64,000 bases of DNA, from positions 1 to 64,000 of the forward strand of contig NZ_SZVP01000006.1 of assembly GCF_005885605.1 (NCBI RefSeq). Reading direction: 5' to 3'. Below the pieces are notes generated by a model that was not told where the DNA came from, did no database searches, and worked only from the letters and a program-made list of their open reading frames with translations. Source of the DNA: Colwellia ponticola (lineage in GTDB: Bacteria; Pseudomonadota; Gammaproteobacteria; Enterobacterales; Alteromonadaceae). Position numbers and translations under genes: made by a program. How positions within the stretch are numbered: position 1 is the first letter of the stretch; each line of letters opens with the position of its first letter. Below, piece by piece: positions 35,390-43,772 of this stretch.

Positions 35390-36538
35390 ATGACAGCAAT
35401 AAATGATTTAGAAGTAGGTTTTGACGTTCCAGCAGTACCAGGTATGGACGAAGCAGATATTCAAACTCCTTGTTTAGTCGTCGATTTAGATGCTTTAGAG
35501 CGCAACATTATTAAAATGGGCAAAATTGCTAAAGATATGGGTGTTCGTCACCGCGTACATGGCAAAATGCATAAATCAGTAGATATCGCTCTTCTTCAAG
35601 AAAAACTTGGTGATAGCTGTGGTGTGTGTTGTCAAAAGGTTTCTGAAGCTGAAGTTTTTGCACGTGGTGGCATTAAAGACGTTTTAGTTTCTAACCAAGT
35701 ACGTGACCCTAAGAAAATTGAACGTTTAGCTAAAATGCCTAAACTTGGCGCTCGTGTAATTGTTTGTGTTGATGACATTGACAACGTTGCTGATCTTTCT
35801 GCTGCTGCAGTTAAAGAAGGTACGCAACTTGAGTGTTTAGTAGAGATTGATTGTGGTGCGGGTCGTTGTGGTGTTCAAGCTGGCCAACCAGTTGTAGACA
35901 TTGCTAAAGCAATAGAAGCTGCTGAAAACTTAAAATACGCTGGTATTCAAGCTTACCAAGGTGCTATGCAGCACATGGAACACTTCGCAGACCGTAAAGA
36001 GAAAACAGCTATTGCTATTGAAATGGTTGCTAGCACTATTGAAATGCTTAAAGCTGAAGGTATCGAATCTGATATCGTTGGTGGTGGTGGTACGGGTTCT
36101 TACTACTTTGAAGGTGCTTCTAACGTATTTAACGAATTACAATGTGGTTCTTACGCGTTCATGGATGCTGATTACCAAACAATTCGTGACGAGTCTGGTG
36201 AGAAAATCACTGACTTTGAAAACTCATTATTCATTTTAACGTCAGTAATGAGCCACACGAAAGCCGATAAAGCAATTGTTGATGCGGGTCTTAAAGCACA
36301 ATCTGTAGATAGTGGTTTACCTTACGTATTTGGTCGTGACGATGTTGAATACATCAAGTGTTCAGATGAGCACGGTATCGTTGCTGATGCAAACGGCGTA
36401 TTAAAAATTAACGAGAAGTTAAAACTTGTACCAGGTCACTGTGATCCAACGTGTAACGTGCATGACTACTATGTTGGTGTTCGTAACGGTAAAGTTGAAA
36501 CGTTATGGCCTGTATCTGCACGTGGTAAAGCATACTAA
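35390..36538 (+). CDS. bhcC: beta-Hydroxyaspartate aldolase
   Basis: The ATG at 35390 has TTGGAG seven bases upstream and is preferred over the TTG at 35378. The 382-residue protein belongs to the alanine-racemase-fold group of D-threonine aldolase and D-serine dehydratase: TPCLVVDLDALERNI at the start, the PLP lysine K59 in RVHGKMHKS, and the metal site at GHCDPTCNVHDYYV near the end. In the cycle it joins glycine and glyoxylate to make (2R,3S)-beta-hydroxyaspartate. It lies 107 bp after bhcB and 126 bp before bhcD. The family does not by itself fix the substrate; the gene set does. Confidence 0.87.
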   Translation: MTAINDLEVGFDVPAVPGMDEADIQTPCLVVDLDALERNIIKMGKIAKDMGVRHRVHGKMHKSVDIALLQEKLGDSCGVCCQKVSEAEVFARGGIKDVLVSNQVRDPKKIERLAKMPKLGARVIVCVDDIDNVADLSAAAVKEGTQLECLVEIDCGAGRCGVQAGQPVVDIAKAIEAAENLKYAGIQAYQGAMQHMEHFADRKEKTAIAIEMVASTIEMLKAEGIESDIVGGGGTGSYYFEGASNVFNELQCGSYAFMDADYQTIRDESGEKITDFENSLFILTSVMSHTKADKAIVDAGLKAQSVDSGLPYVFGRDDVEYIKCSDEHGIVADANGVLKINEKLKLVPGHCDPTCNVHDYYVGVRNGKVETLWPVSARGKAY

Positions 36539-36561
36539 GCACTGCTTTTTCATCGTAAGCA

Positions 36562-36614
36562 ATACCCAAACTATCTGAAGGTGCAAGACTCGCAGCTTAA
36601 CGTAGTTTGGGTAT
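36562..36614. repeat. Large imperfect hairpin between bhcC and bhcD
   Basis: ATACCCAAACTA (36562-36573) pairs with TAGTTTGGGTAT (36603-36614), a 12-bp stem around a 29-nt loop. It resembles small REP/MITE-type palindromic repeats found between genes in this bacterial group. A GC-rich stem (CCCTCGAC...GTCGGGGG, about 36619-36638) follows. Together they may reduce read-through from bhcC to bhcD or protect the bhcBC part of the mRNA. Confidence 0.5.
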
Positions 36615-36664
36615 AAAACCCTCGACGCTCGTCGGGGGCTCTATCATTTTCTAGGAGATAAGTT

Positions 36665-37657
36665 ATGAGTGATTCAAAACAAGATAAAGGCGTCTCCGTT
36701 GTTTCAGAAACGGTTTGTCAAGAAGTTATGGGTAGAAGCGATGCTTTTACTGCGGTAGAAAACGTATTTTCTGCTATGGCAAAAGACACCGCCTACAATT
36801 TTCCTGTGATCCGTGAAGCCATTGGTCATGCGGATGCGTTATACGGCTTTAAATCAGGTTTCGACCGTGACGGTATGGTACTTGGTCTAAAATCAGGCGG
36901 TTACTGGCCTGGTAATATTGAAAAAGGTTTAACAAACCATCAATCAACCGTTATTTTATTTGATCCAGATACGGGTAAATTAAAATCATTAGTTGGTGGC
37001 AACTATTTAACAGCAGTACGCACTGCTGCTTCTTCTGCTGTTTCTATTGCGCATTTAGCCCGTAAAGATGCAAAAGTATTGGGTATGGTAGGTGCAGGTC
37101 ATCAATCTACTTTCCAATTACGTGCTGCGGTTGAGCAACGTGATTTTGAAAAAGTCGTTTGTTGGAACTTCCACCCAGAGCATATCCCTAACCTTGAAGC
37201 GGTTGCTAAAGAGTTAGGTTTACCATTTGAATCGGTAACCCGTGAAGAGCTTTGTGCACAAGCTGATGTAATTATTACGATTACTTCTGCCTTTGAAGCT
37301 TTAATCGAGAAAGACTGGGTTAAGCCAGGTACTCATATTGCTTGTATGGGAACTGACACTAAAGGTAAGCAAGAAGTTGATGCTAAGTTATTAACTGTTG
37401 CCAAAGTTTTCACTGATGAATTAGCGCAATCTATTACTATTGGTGAAACACAGCACGCTGTAGCGCAAGGTTTAATTAAAGAAAGCGATATCACGCCTAT
37501 CGGTGAAGTCATTAACGGTACTAAACCAGGTCGTACTTCTGCTGAAGAAATTACTGTGTTTGACGGTACCGGTGTTGGCCTACAAGATTTAGCCGTTGCT
37601 TCAGTAGCTGCTGATTTAGCCGAAGCTAAAGGTTTAGCCACTTACTTTAACTTATAA
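36665..37657 (+). CDS. bhcD: Iminosuccinate reductase (ornithine cyclodeaminase fold)
   Basis: The 330-residue protein is a member of the ornithine cyclodeaminase / mu-crystallin family. It has the NAD(P)-binding stretch AKVLGMVGAGHQSTFQLRAA and the TAVRTAASSAVS motif that precedes it. In the cycle it reduces iminosuccinate to L-aspartate, closing the loop for BhcA. The start has TAGGAGATAAGTT just upstream. Other members are alanine or ornithine-cyclising enzymes, but here the position after bhcB and bhcC supports the reductase. A strong terminator follows. Confidence 0.88.
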   Translation: MSDSKQDKGVSVVSETVCQEVMGRSDAFTAVENVFSAMAKDTAYNFPVIREAIGHADALYGFKSGFDRDGMVLGLKSGGYWPGNIEKGLTNHQSTVILFDPDTGKLKSLVGGNYLTAVRTAASSAVSIAHLARKDAKVLGMVGAGHQSTFQLRAAVEQRDFEKVVCWNFHPEHIPNLEAVAKELGLPFESVTREELCAQADVIITITSAFEALIEKDWVKPGTHIACMGTDTKGKQEVDAKLLTVAKVFTDELAQSITIGETQHAVAQGLIKESDITPIGEVINGTKPGRTSAEEITVFDGTGVGLQDLAVASVAADLAEAKGLATYFNL

Positions 37658-37715
37658 AACTAATTGATAAGTTAAACGTATAAAGTACGCTTAATAAAAG
37701 TTAATCGGTAACATG

Positions 37716-37753
37716 AAAATGGCTGTTTACTTAGGTAAACAGCCATTTTTTTT
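37716..37753 (+). terminator. Rho-independent terminator after bhcD
   Basis: AAAATGGCTGTTTAC pairs with GTAAACAGCCATTTT around a short loop and is followed by a T-run. It ends the bhcBCD transcript and, with the A-run on the other side, may also serve the convergent diguanylate cyclase gene. Confidence 0.85.
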
Positions 37754-37775
37754 AGCGCTATGTGTTCAATAGCCT

Positions 37776-39059
37776 TTAACGCTTATAAACAGAGACTCTA
37801 TTTCTACCACTATTTTTTGCTTGATATAGTGCGGTATCAGCTAATTTGAGTAAACCCGTGAAGCTGTTATTGCTTGTATCTAAAAACGCTAAACCAATAC
37901 TAACGGTTAAATTAATATGATGAGATGACGTTATGTTAATAGGGGTTTGTGAAACTTTTGTTCTAAACAGTTCCATTTTATTGAGAATTTCTTTCTCGTC
38001 ACCGCCGGTGATAATAACCGCAAACTCTTCACCGCCAAAACGGCCAAGTAAGTCAGATTTTCTAAAGCAAGAGCACATTATTTCTGATAATTGGCATAGC
38101 GCTTGATCGCCTACGTCATGTCCATAATTGTCATTAATACTTTTAAAATGATCGGCATCAATCATGGCAACGGTTAAGGTACTCTTTTGACTAACGGCAG
38201 CGCTAATCGCCATATCAGCAGCCTCGGTAAAAGCTCTTCTATTGAATAAACCGGTAAGTTCATCAATAGATGCTTGCTCGGATAAGTTATTCTCTTTTTC
38301 CTGTTGATTGGTTATATCTCGCTCTATTGCCGCAAAATATAATAATTCACCACTGGGGTTATGTAACGGCACTATATTCATATCTAACCAGTAACCTGTA
38401 CCCGTTTTAGAGTAGTTATAAATACGCTCGCGTACTGGTTGATGTTGATCTAAAGCCGTCTTTATTCGCTTTCTTGTCGTAACAGAGGTTAATTCTCCTT
38501 GCAGCATTTTAGGTGTTTTTCCGATAGCTTCGTCGCTGCTGTAGCCAGTAAGCTTAGTAAACGCTTCATTGACATAAATAATTTTGTAACCAATATCTTT
38601 GGTATTTTCTGCTTCGGTAACAACAATGATATCACTAGCTAAATCAACGATTTTTTTAAAAGGTACGTATTGATGCTTATGGGTAATATCGACCAACGTC
38701 ACGACAATTTGTGATAACAGTCCTTGTTCATCAAACTCAGGTGAGGCGCTGCATAATATCCAAGACGCAACTTTACCTTCGCGGACTACGCCTAGCTCTA
38801 TATTCTCTACTGGCTTGCCTGACGACATTACTGCAGCAACAGGGTAATATTTACTTGCTAAACGCTTCTTATACTTATCAACAAAGTACCAGTCATAACT
38901 TGCCACTGTCTGACCTGTCATTGTCGACCATGACATAGTCATTAATTTCAGAGCGGTATTATTAGCATAAATTATCTCACTTTCTTTACCATGAATAATA
39001 ATGCCAGTATTAAGGTTATTAAGTATATCTTTATGATTGAGAGCGTGATGGCTATTCAT
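37776..39059 (-). CDS. PAS-PAS-GGDEF diguanylate cyclase
   Basis: The 427-residue protein has two PAS domains (about residues 10-120 and 135-255) and a C-terminal GGDEF domain with an intact FGGEEFAV signature, so it should make cyclic-di-GMP. No membrane helix is seen. The second PAS domain shows YVNEAFTKLTGYSSDEAIGK. It lies among the bhc genes but on the opposite strand, between two terminators, and nothing ties it to the cycle directly. Redox or ligand sensing through PAS is likely. Confidence 0.88.
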   Translation of the reverse strand: MNSHHALNHKDILNNLNTGIIIHGKESEIIYANNTALKLMTMSWSTMTGQTVASYDWYFVDKYKKRLASKYYPVAAVMSSGKPVENIELGVVREGKVASWILCSASPEFDEQGLLSQIVVTLVDITHKHQYVPFKKIVDLASDIIVVTEAENTKDIGYKIIYVNEAFTKLTGYSSDEAIGKTPKMLQGELTSVTTRKRIKTALDQHQPVRERIYNYSKTGTGYWLDMNIVPLHNPSGELLYFAAIERDITNQQEKENNLSEQASIDELTGLFNRRAFTEAADMAISAAVSQKSTLTVAMIDADHFKSINDNYGHDVGDQALCQLSEIMCSCFRKSDLLGRFGGEEFAVIITGGDEKEILNKMELFRTKVSQTPINITSSHHINLTVSIGLAFLDTSNNSFTGLLKLADTALYQAKNSGRNRVSVYKR

Positions 39060-39508
39060 GGTTATTATTCATACCTATGGTTTTATGTACTTAAATTATC
39101 GATAAAAAATTTGCTCTATAAAATAAAGCAGTCCGTTTAGTATAAAGCATTTTATCGTCAATATGACAATAGACAAAGGCGCATGTTTTTATCCTGTGTG
39201 TAGTTGTGATACCAAGGACTATGGGCAATTTAAAAAGGACTACTGTAGATGATTTGTTAACGGCGGTAAGAGCCTATTTAAGCTATCATTGAGCGTCTTT
39301 CTTGTTAGATGCGGTGCATAATAAATTAAATAGCGAGAGATACTTTGGGTAGTAAGTTGAATAATGATGTCTTAATATTGTTAATATTAAGACATCATTA
39401 GCAGAGCATTAAGTCACCGTGAGCGACTTAAAAATAATACCAAGTAGCAGAGTTATCAGTAAACTCTTCTACTGGGTGTTGATAATTTATTGTCGCGGCG
39501 TTTATGTA
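39060..39508. other. Gap between the diguanylate cyclase and PepSY genes, with a long hairpin
   Basis: No gene is seen. A near-perfect inverted repeat at 39362-39400 has 18-bp arms (TAATGATGTCTTAATATT and its complement) around a GTT loop. It lies downstream of the PepSY gene (minus strand) and may end its transcript, although the T-run is weak. The promoter of the cyclase should be within about 39060-39150. Confidence 0.5.
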
Positions 39509-40654
39509 CTAATTATGTCGTGCTTTTTGGCTTTTCTTCCATCGTCGCCAAGAGAGCATGACGCCAGTATAAACCAGTAAACAGGCTAATAATGACGCCA
39601 AACCAGCGATGGCTTGTCCAATCGGGCCAAAAAGCTCCCCCGTATGCAGGAACCTGATATAGCTGCGTAATTTATTATAAGTCGATAGCTGTGCAAAGTT
39701 TTGCTCCTGCAGTAATTCACCTGTTAAGGTATTTAACACAACCTTAAGTTTTTTTTGCGGTTCGCCACCGTTGCCATTATCGACATTATATATTTTACTG
39801 CTAACAGGACTTTGATTTAATGAAGCAGCTGGTAAAGTGTCCAATGAAAATTGAATACTTTGCCATTGTGGGTATAAGGTTTTTACCTGGCTTAATTGTT
39901 GTTCAATAGGCTGTTGTAATTGTGCTTGCTCTGCTGAAATTTCTACAGGCTTCACAAGCGCTATCGATTGGTTTGATACTAAGTCTTTAAGGGTGTTACC
40001 TGGCCATTTAAAAGAGAAGAATATCGCGGTCACCACTAAGACAAACAGCACGGGTGCCATATAAATACCGAATACGTTATGCCACTGATAATTTCTAGCC
40101 GCTTTGTTAGGATAATTTCCTGATAATGTTAGTTGTTGCTTAAATGCTCTTGATTTAAGGCGTTTAGGTAGCCATAAATAAAGCCCTGACAATATTAATA
40201 CTAGAAAAAAAATATTGGCTACACCATTAATCCAGCGACCTGTGTCACTAAACTTACCATCCAATGTTAACCAGCGATGAAAAGCACGTAGTTTAGCAAA
40301 AAAGTTGACTGTACTTTGGCCCGGCACGGTCATTTCAGTGCCGGTATAAGGGTTGAGGTAAGCGATTTTTTTTCTTCCCTCTTTTACGATAATTGGCGCA
40401 TTCGCATAGTTTTCTATAACAATATCGACGCTTTGTTTTGTCGAGTAACCTCTGGCAATAGCTAAAATATCAGACAGAGGTAAAGTTTGAGTATTACTTG
40501 TTACTGGGGCAGCATAGTCAGCACGTTCAGCGGCTTTAATTAATTGTCGTTCATAGGTTAGTGCCACACCAGTGATCGACATTAAAAAAATAAAAATAGC
40601 GGCACTACAGCCGAGCAGTAAATGTAGCCAAAAAAAAGTTTTTCGTAGATTCAT
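39509..40654 (-). CDS. PepSY-type membrane protein (PepSY-associated TM helix family)
   Basis: The 381-residue protein has the PepSY_TM layout: a first helix with WLHLLLGCSAAIFIFLMSITGVALTYERQL (residues about 10-40), a large periplasmic domain, two middle helices (ANIFFLVLILSGLYLWLP and MAPVLFVLVVTAIFFSF), and a last helix (AIAGLASLLACLLVYTGVMLSWRRW). Similar proteins are often linked to ferric-siderophore use as reductases. No TonB receptor or siderophore gene is nearby. It is transcribed alone on the minus strand; its place between bhc genes seems incidental. Confidence 0.8.
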   Translation of the reverse strand: MNLRKTFFWLHLLLGCSAAIFIFLMSITGVALTYERQLIKAAERADYAAPVTSNTQTLPLSDILAIARGYSTKQSVDIVIENYANAPIIVKEGRKKIAYLNPYTGTEMTVPGQSTVNFFAKLRAFHRWLTLDGKFSDTGRWINGVANIFFLVLILSGLYLWLPKRLKSRAFKQQLTLSGNYPNKAARNYQWHNVFGIYMAPVLFVLVVTAIFFSFKWPGNTLKDLVSNQSIALVKPVEISAEQAQLQQPIEQQLSQVKTLYPQWQSIQFSLDTLPAASLNQSPVSSKIYNVDNGNGGEPQKKLKVVLNTLTGELLQEQNFAQLSTYNKLRSYIRFLHTGELFGPIGQAIAGLASLLACLLVYTGVMLSWRRWKKSQKARHN

Positions 40655-41014
40655 TATTTATCGAGCCTGTACTGAAAAAGAGTAGGAGTGTTATAAGGAA
40701 ATTAATCCGCTTGATATAGCTGTATAAATTACAAGTAAACTAAGTATTAAGCAGTGAATGAAAATATTGCTTAGTAGAGGCTTACTCATACTGGATTTGT
40801 ACAATATATTTTGAAGGATTATAAAGTAATTTTATCGAATTAAATAGAGTAGATACGAATGATTCGTTATTGCATGTGGTTTTTTAGCAGGGGAGCGATA
40901 TAAATAAACTAACTATCGAAGTCATTATCAAACGCAGTGATAAAAAAGAGTCATTAAAAAGCCGCTATAAATAGCGGCTTTTTAAATATAACGCAATGGT
41001 TAGTCAAGTATTAG
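40655..41014. other. Gap between malic enzyme and the PepSY gene, with a terminator
   Basis: A clear Rho-independent terminator (40956-40983) stands after malic enzyme. Apart from it the stretch is AT-rich and holds the likely promoter of the PepSY gene near 40655-40750. No small gene was seen. Confidence 0.5.
40956..40983. terminator. Rho-independent terminator after malic enzyme
   Basis: AAAAAGCCGCTAT and ATAGCGGCTTTTT form a GC-rich stem with an AA loop and T-runs on both strands. On the minus strand it lies about 30 bp after the malic enzyme stop. Confidence 0.9.
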
Positions 41015-42262
41015 CTAAGCATCTTGCATATAGTTATCAGGTAAAGGTAAAACAGCAACGCCTGAATCAACAGCAGCTTTAGCAACTGCTAGAGCAACGT
41101 TTTTACATAATCTTGGGTCCATAGGACGTGGAATGATGTAGCCTTTACCAAATGATAATTGTGTTTCGCTGCCAGCTTCTAAAACACTTGCAGGCACTTC
41201 TTCTTTAGCAAGCTCTCTGATTGCGTGTACAGCAGCTATTTTCATTTCGCTGTTAATTTTACGCGCTCTTACATCTAAAGCACCACGGAAAATAAACGGG
41301 AAACATAATACGTTATTTACTTGGTTAGGATAATCAGAACGACCAGTCGCCATGATTAAGTCATCTCTAACACTATGTGCTAAATCAGGGTGTATTTCTG
41401 GATCTGGGTTAGAACAAGCAAATACGACAGGATTTGGCGCCATTTTCTTTAACTGTTCAGCAGATAATAGGTTCGGACCAGATAAGCCTAAGAATACATC
41501 GGCACCGGCAATAACGTCATCTAAAGTACGCTTATCTGTGTTATTAGCAAATAATTGCTTATATTCAGTTAAGTCATCACGACGAGTGTGGATAACCCCT
41601 TTTCTATCTAGCATGTAAACATGTTCACGGCTAGCACCACACTCTATAAGTAGTGTCATACATGCGATAGCGGCTGCACCTGCACCTAAACAAACGATGT
41701 TTGCATCAGCAATATCTTTACCTTGGACTTCAAGAGCGTTGATCATTGCTGCAGCAGTTACAATGGCTGTACCGTGTTGATCATCATGGAAAATTGGAAT
41801 ACTACAACGTTCATTAAGCGCTTTTTCAATAATGAAACACTCTGGTGCCTTAATATCTTCTAAGTTAATACCACCAAAGCTGTCTGCAATACAAGCAACA
41901 GTGTTGATAAACTCTTCAGTTGTTTTATGCGTTACTTCAATATCGAATGAGTTAATTTCAGCAAAACGTTTAAATAATAAAGCTTTACCTTCCATTACTG
42001 GTTTTGATGCCATAGGGCCTAAGTTACCTAAACCTAGTACAGCAGTACCGTTTGAAATAACAGCAACGGTATTGCCTTTAGCAGTATATTTATATACATC
42101 ATCAGGGTTTTTAGCAATTTCGCGGCAAGGCTCAGCAACACCAGGACTGTATGCTAGTGATAAATCAGCGCTTGTTTCGGCTGGTTTGGTTAGGGCAATG
42201 GAAATTTTACCTGGAGTTGGTAAAGCGTGATAATCCAGAGCAGCTTGTTTAAAATCAGACAT
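41015..42262 (-). CDS. NAD(P)-dependent malic enzyme (short form)
   Basis: The 415-residue protein matches bacterial malic enzymes: the early LSLAYSPGVAEPCREIA, the metal-binding HDDQHGTAIVTAAAMINAL, the NAD-binding IVCLGAGAAAIACMTLL, and FACSNPDPEIHPDLA. It lacks the C-terminal phosphotransacetylase domain of long MaeB proteins. It decarboxylates malate to pyruvate with reduction of NAD or NADP; which one is used cannot be read. It lies among the bhc genes and could turn cycle-made oxaloacetate, via malate, into pyruvate for growth. It has its own terminator, and no IclR-type site was seen close upstream. Confidence 0.88.
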   Translation of the reverse strand: MSDFKQAALDYHALPTPGKISIALTKPAETSADLSLAYSPGVAEPCREIAKNPDDVYKYTAKGNTVAVISNGTAVLGLGNLGPMASKPVMEGKALLFKRFAEINSFDIEVTHKTTEEFINTVACIADSFGGINLEDIKAPECFIIEKALNERCSIPIFHDDQHGTAIVTAAAMINALEVQGKDIADANIVCLGAGAAAIACMTLLIECGASREHVYMLDRKGVIHTRRDDLTEYKQLFANNTDKRTLDDVIAGADVFLGLSGPNLLSAEQLKKMAPNPVVFACSNPDPEIHPDLAHSVRDDLIMATGRSDYPNQVNNVLCFPFIFRGALDVRARKINSEMKIAAVHAIRELAKEEVPASVLEAGSETQLSFGKGYIIPRPMDPRLCKNVALAVAKAAVDSGVAVLPLPDNYMQDA

Positions 42263-42725
42263 TAGTTGACCTACTTTATATAGTTATAAGATTAAAATAC
42301 GGTTATATGTTAAGGGGGGTACTCAATACACTCGTGGGGAGTAATGCTTGAAGACCAAAATTTTTCTTAATAAAATTACATTGTTTTTACTTCAAAATAC
42401 TTATGATAACTCGGTAAAATGCAGTGACTACTCATAGAACTGCATTGTAGGCTTGCTCGTTGTGGTGAATGCTAGGTTGAAGAGTGCAAATTCTACCAAT
42501 AATAGCGAAGCGCATTGATTATATGGCTAAGTTGTCTTGTATACAACGAACCAAGTACTATGTGTTAGCCTAATTCGATCTATACAGCGTAACGTATCGT
42601 TTAGATCAGTCATTGCTGCTATTTTATAACAGCTGTTGCTCTGTGCAGCTAAGCCGACAAGTATCCCACCTGAACGCTTTAAGACTTAACTGCTTACTTG
42701 TTTCACATAGTTATGTAATAAGTTA
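42263..42725. other. Gap between malic enzyme and tsx
   Basis: The stretch has no open gene. The malic enzyme promoter presumably lies in 42263-42450 on the minus strand. TTGTATACAA (42535-42544) is a short palindrome of no known meaning. Nothing else is seen. Confidence 0.4.
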
Positions 42726-43556
42726 TTAGAAGCGCCATACCGCTAAGAATTGCACGGTATTGTCATCAACATCTTTAGCACCTAGTTTATTCTTAAAATA
42801 TTGATACTCAATACCAGCAAATAAACGGTTAGATTCAGTACCAATTAGTTCACCTACATCTAGGCGAACTTGTGGTTGGAATAATATCCAAGATTCTAAT
42901 TCCGTAGTACCAAAGTTGCTAACTTGCGTACGACCATCGATGTATTCTAAGTGACCTTCAATACTCCAACTTGTTGACCCCAGCTTAAAGGGATAAGCCC
43001 AAGCAAAGTCGACCATAAAACTAGAGTCTTCATCTACAATAGCAAATGGTCCTTTGAAAGTATTAGCTACCGATGAATCAGCACCATTTGCATGGATAAA
43101 TGCAGACACATTCAATGTCGCAAAAGCAAAGCCGGGTAAATCTAAAGCGAAAGTTACCCCAGGTAGTACCCAGGTACTATCAACTTCAGGTGCGTAGTTT
43201 ACGCCCATTACTAGCCCAATGTCTTTTACAGGACCAAAAGATAAATCGTTACCGGTAATAGCACCTAAACTAAAGTTTGAATACCACTCAGCATACATTT
43301 CAGCACTGTCGGCTCTGCCATCTTTACCAGAGTATTGCGCACTATCTACGAAAAAAAAGTTATCACCGTACTCCCAACCACCCGCATATTGAAAAGTAGT
43401 TATAGTACCGGTTGATTGGCCGCCATTAGCAGCTGTTTCAAACTCACCGCCTGCTTGTAATTGTACTTCTGTATTTCCCCATGTCTCTGCAGAAGCTACT
43501 TGAGCAGTTAATGCTGCAGTTAATGCCAGAGCGGTAAGTGTTGTTGAAAATTTCAT
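42726..43556 (-). CDS. tsx: Tsx-like nucleoside-specific outer-membrane channel
   Basis: The 276-residue precursor has a clean signal peptide (about 1-23, ending ALTAQVASA) and then a beta-barrel with alternating hydrophobic strands and a C-terminal phenylalanine (QFLAVWRF), as outer-membrane proteins have. The sequence, with YADSAEMYAEWYSNFSLG-type strands and its size, fits the Tsx family, which lets nucleosides through the outer membrane. It diverges from bhcA, and a RutR-like operator (43678) lies between them. Uptake of nucleosides or nucleobases for the purine pathway is the likely role. The ATG has AGGA upstream. Confidence 0.8.
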   Translation of the reverse strand: MKFSTTLTALALTAALTAQVASAETWGNTEVQLQAGGEFETAANGGQSTGTITTFQYAGGWEYGDNFFFVDSAQYSGKDGRADSAEMYAEWYSNFSLGAITGNDLSFGPVKDIGLVMGVNYAPEVDSTWVLPGVTFALDLPGFAFATLNVSAFIHANGADSSVANTFKGPFAIVDEDSSFMVDFAWAYPFKLGSTSWSIEGHLEYIDGRTQVSNFGTTELESWILFQPQVRLDVGELIGTESNRLFAGIEYQYFKNKLGAKDVDDNTVQFLAVWRF

Positions 43557-43772
43557 ATTGTTCCTAACTCATGTTGTTACTAGTAATGTAAATTAATTTA
43601 CTCGATTTTAAAAATTTTATTTTTTTAATTTTTTTTAATTTTAAAATTTTTTATTTTTTTTTACAAATTTACCCAACTTGACACCTGTGTCAGCTTGAGA
43701 TTAACTAAGATACATCAGGTTGTTTTGTAAACACAACTAATTATTAACACTTAAATATAAGGCGAAGTAATC
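43557..43772. promoter_or_regulatory. Divergent tsx-bhcA control region
   Basis: An A/T-only tract (43605-43665) lies on the tsx side; such tracts often bend DNA or act as UP elements. The palindrome TTGACACCTGTGTCAG lies at 43678-43693 and covers a possible -35 region of either gene. A regulator bound there could control both. No other site is clear. Confidence 0.55.
43678..43693. promoter_or_regulatory. RutR-like operator between tsx and bhcA
   Basis: TTGACAC-CT-GTGTCAG is a 7-bp inverted repeat with one mismatch at the last base. It matches the sites at 33900 and 56920. It is about 80 bp upstream of bhcA and 120 bp upstream of tsx. Confidence 0.6.

Noticed and set aside
41832-42230. 132-codon plus-strand ORF over malic enzyme
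   Set aside because: It lies wholly within the malic enzyme gene on the other strand, whose motifs are clear, and shows no family features of its own.
42726-43556. Outer-membrane protein as a copper or siderophore porin
   Set aside because: Its size, lack of a TonB box and plug, and location between bhc and purine genes fit a Tsx-like nucleoside channel better.
43605-43665. A/T-only tract upstream of tsx as an origin-like or terminator element
   Set aside because: It has no stem, no DnaA-type boxes nearby, and its place just upstream of a start codon fits a promoter-flanking tract better.
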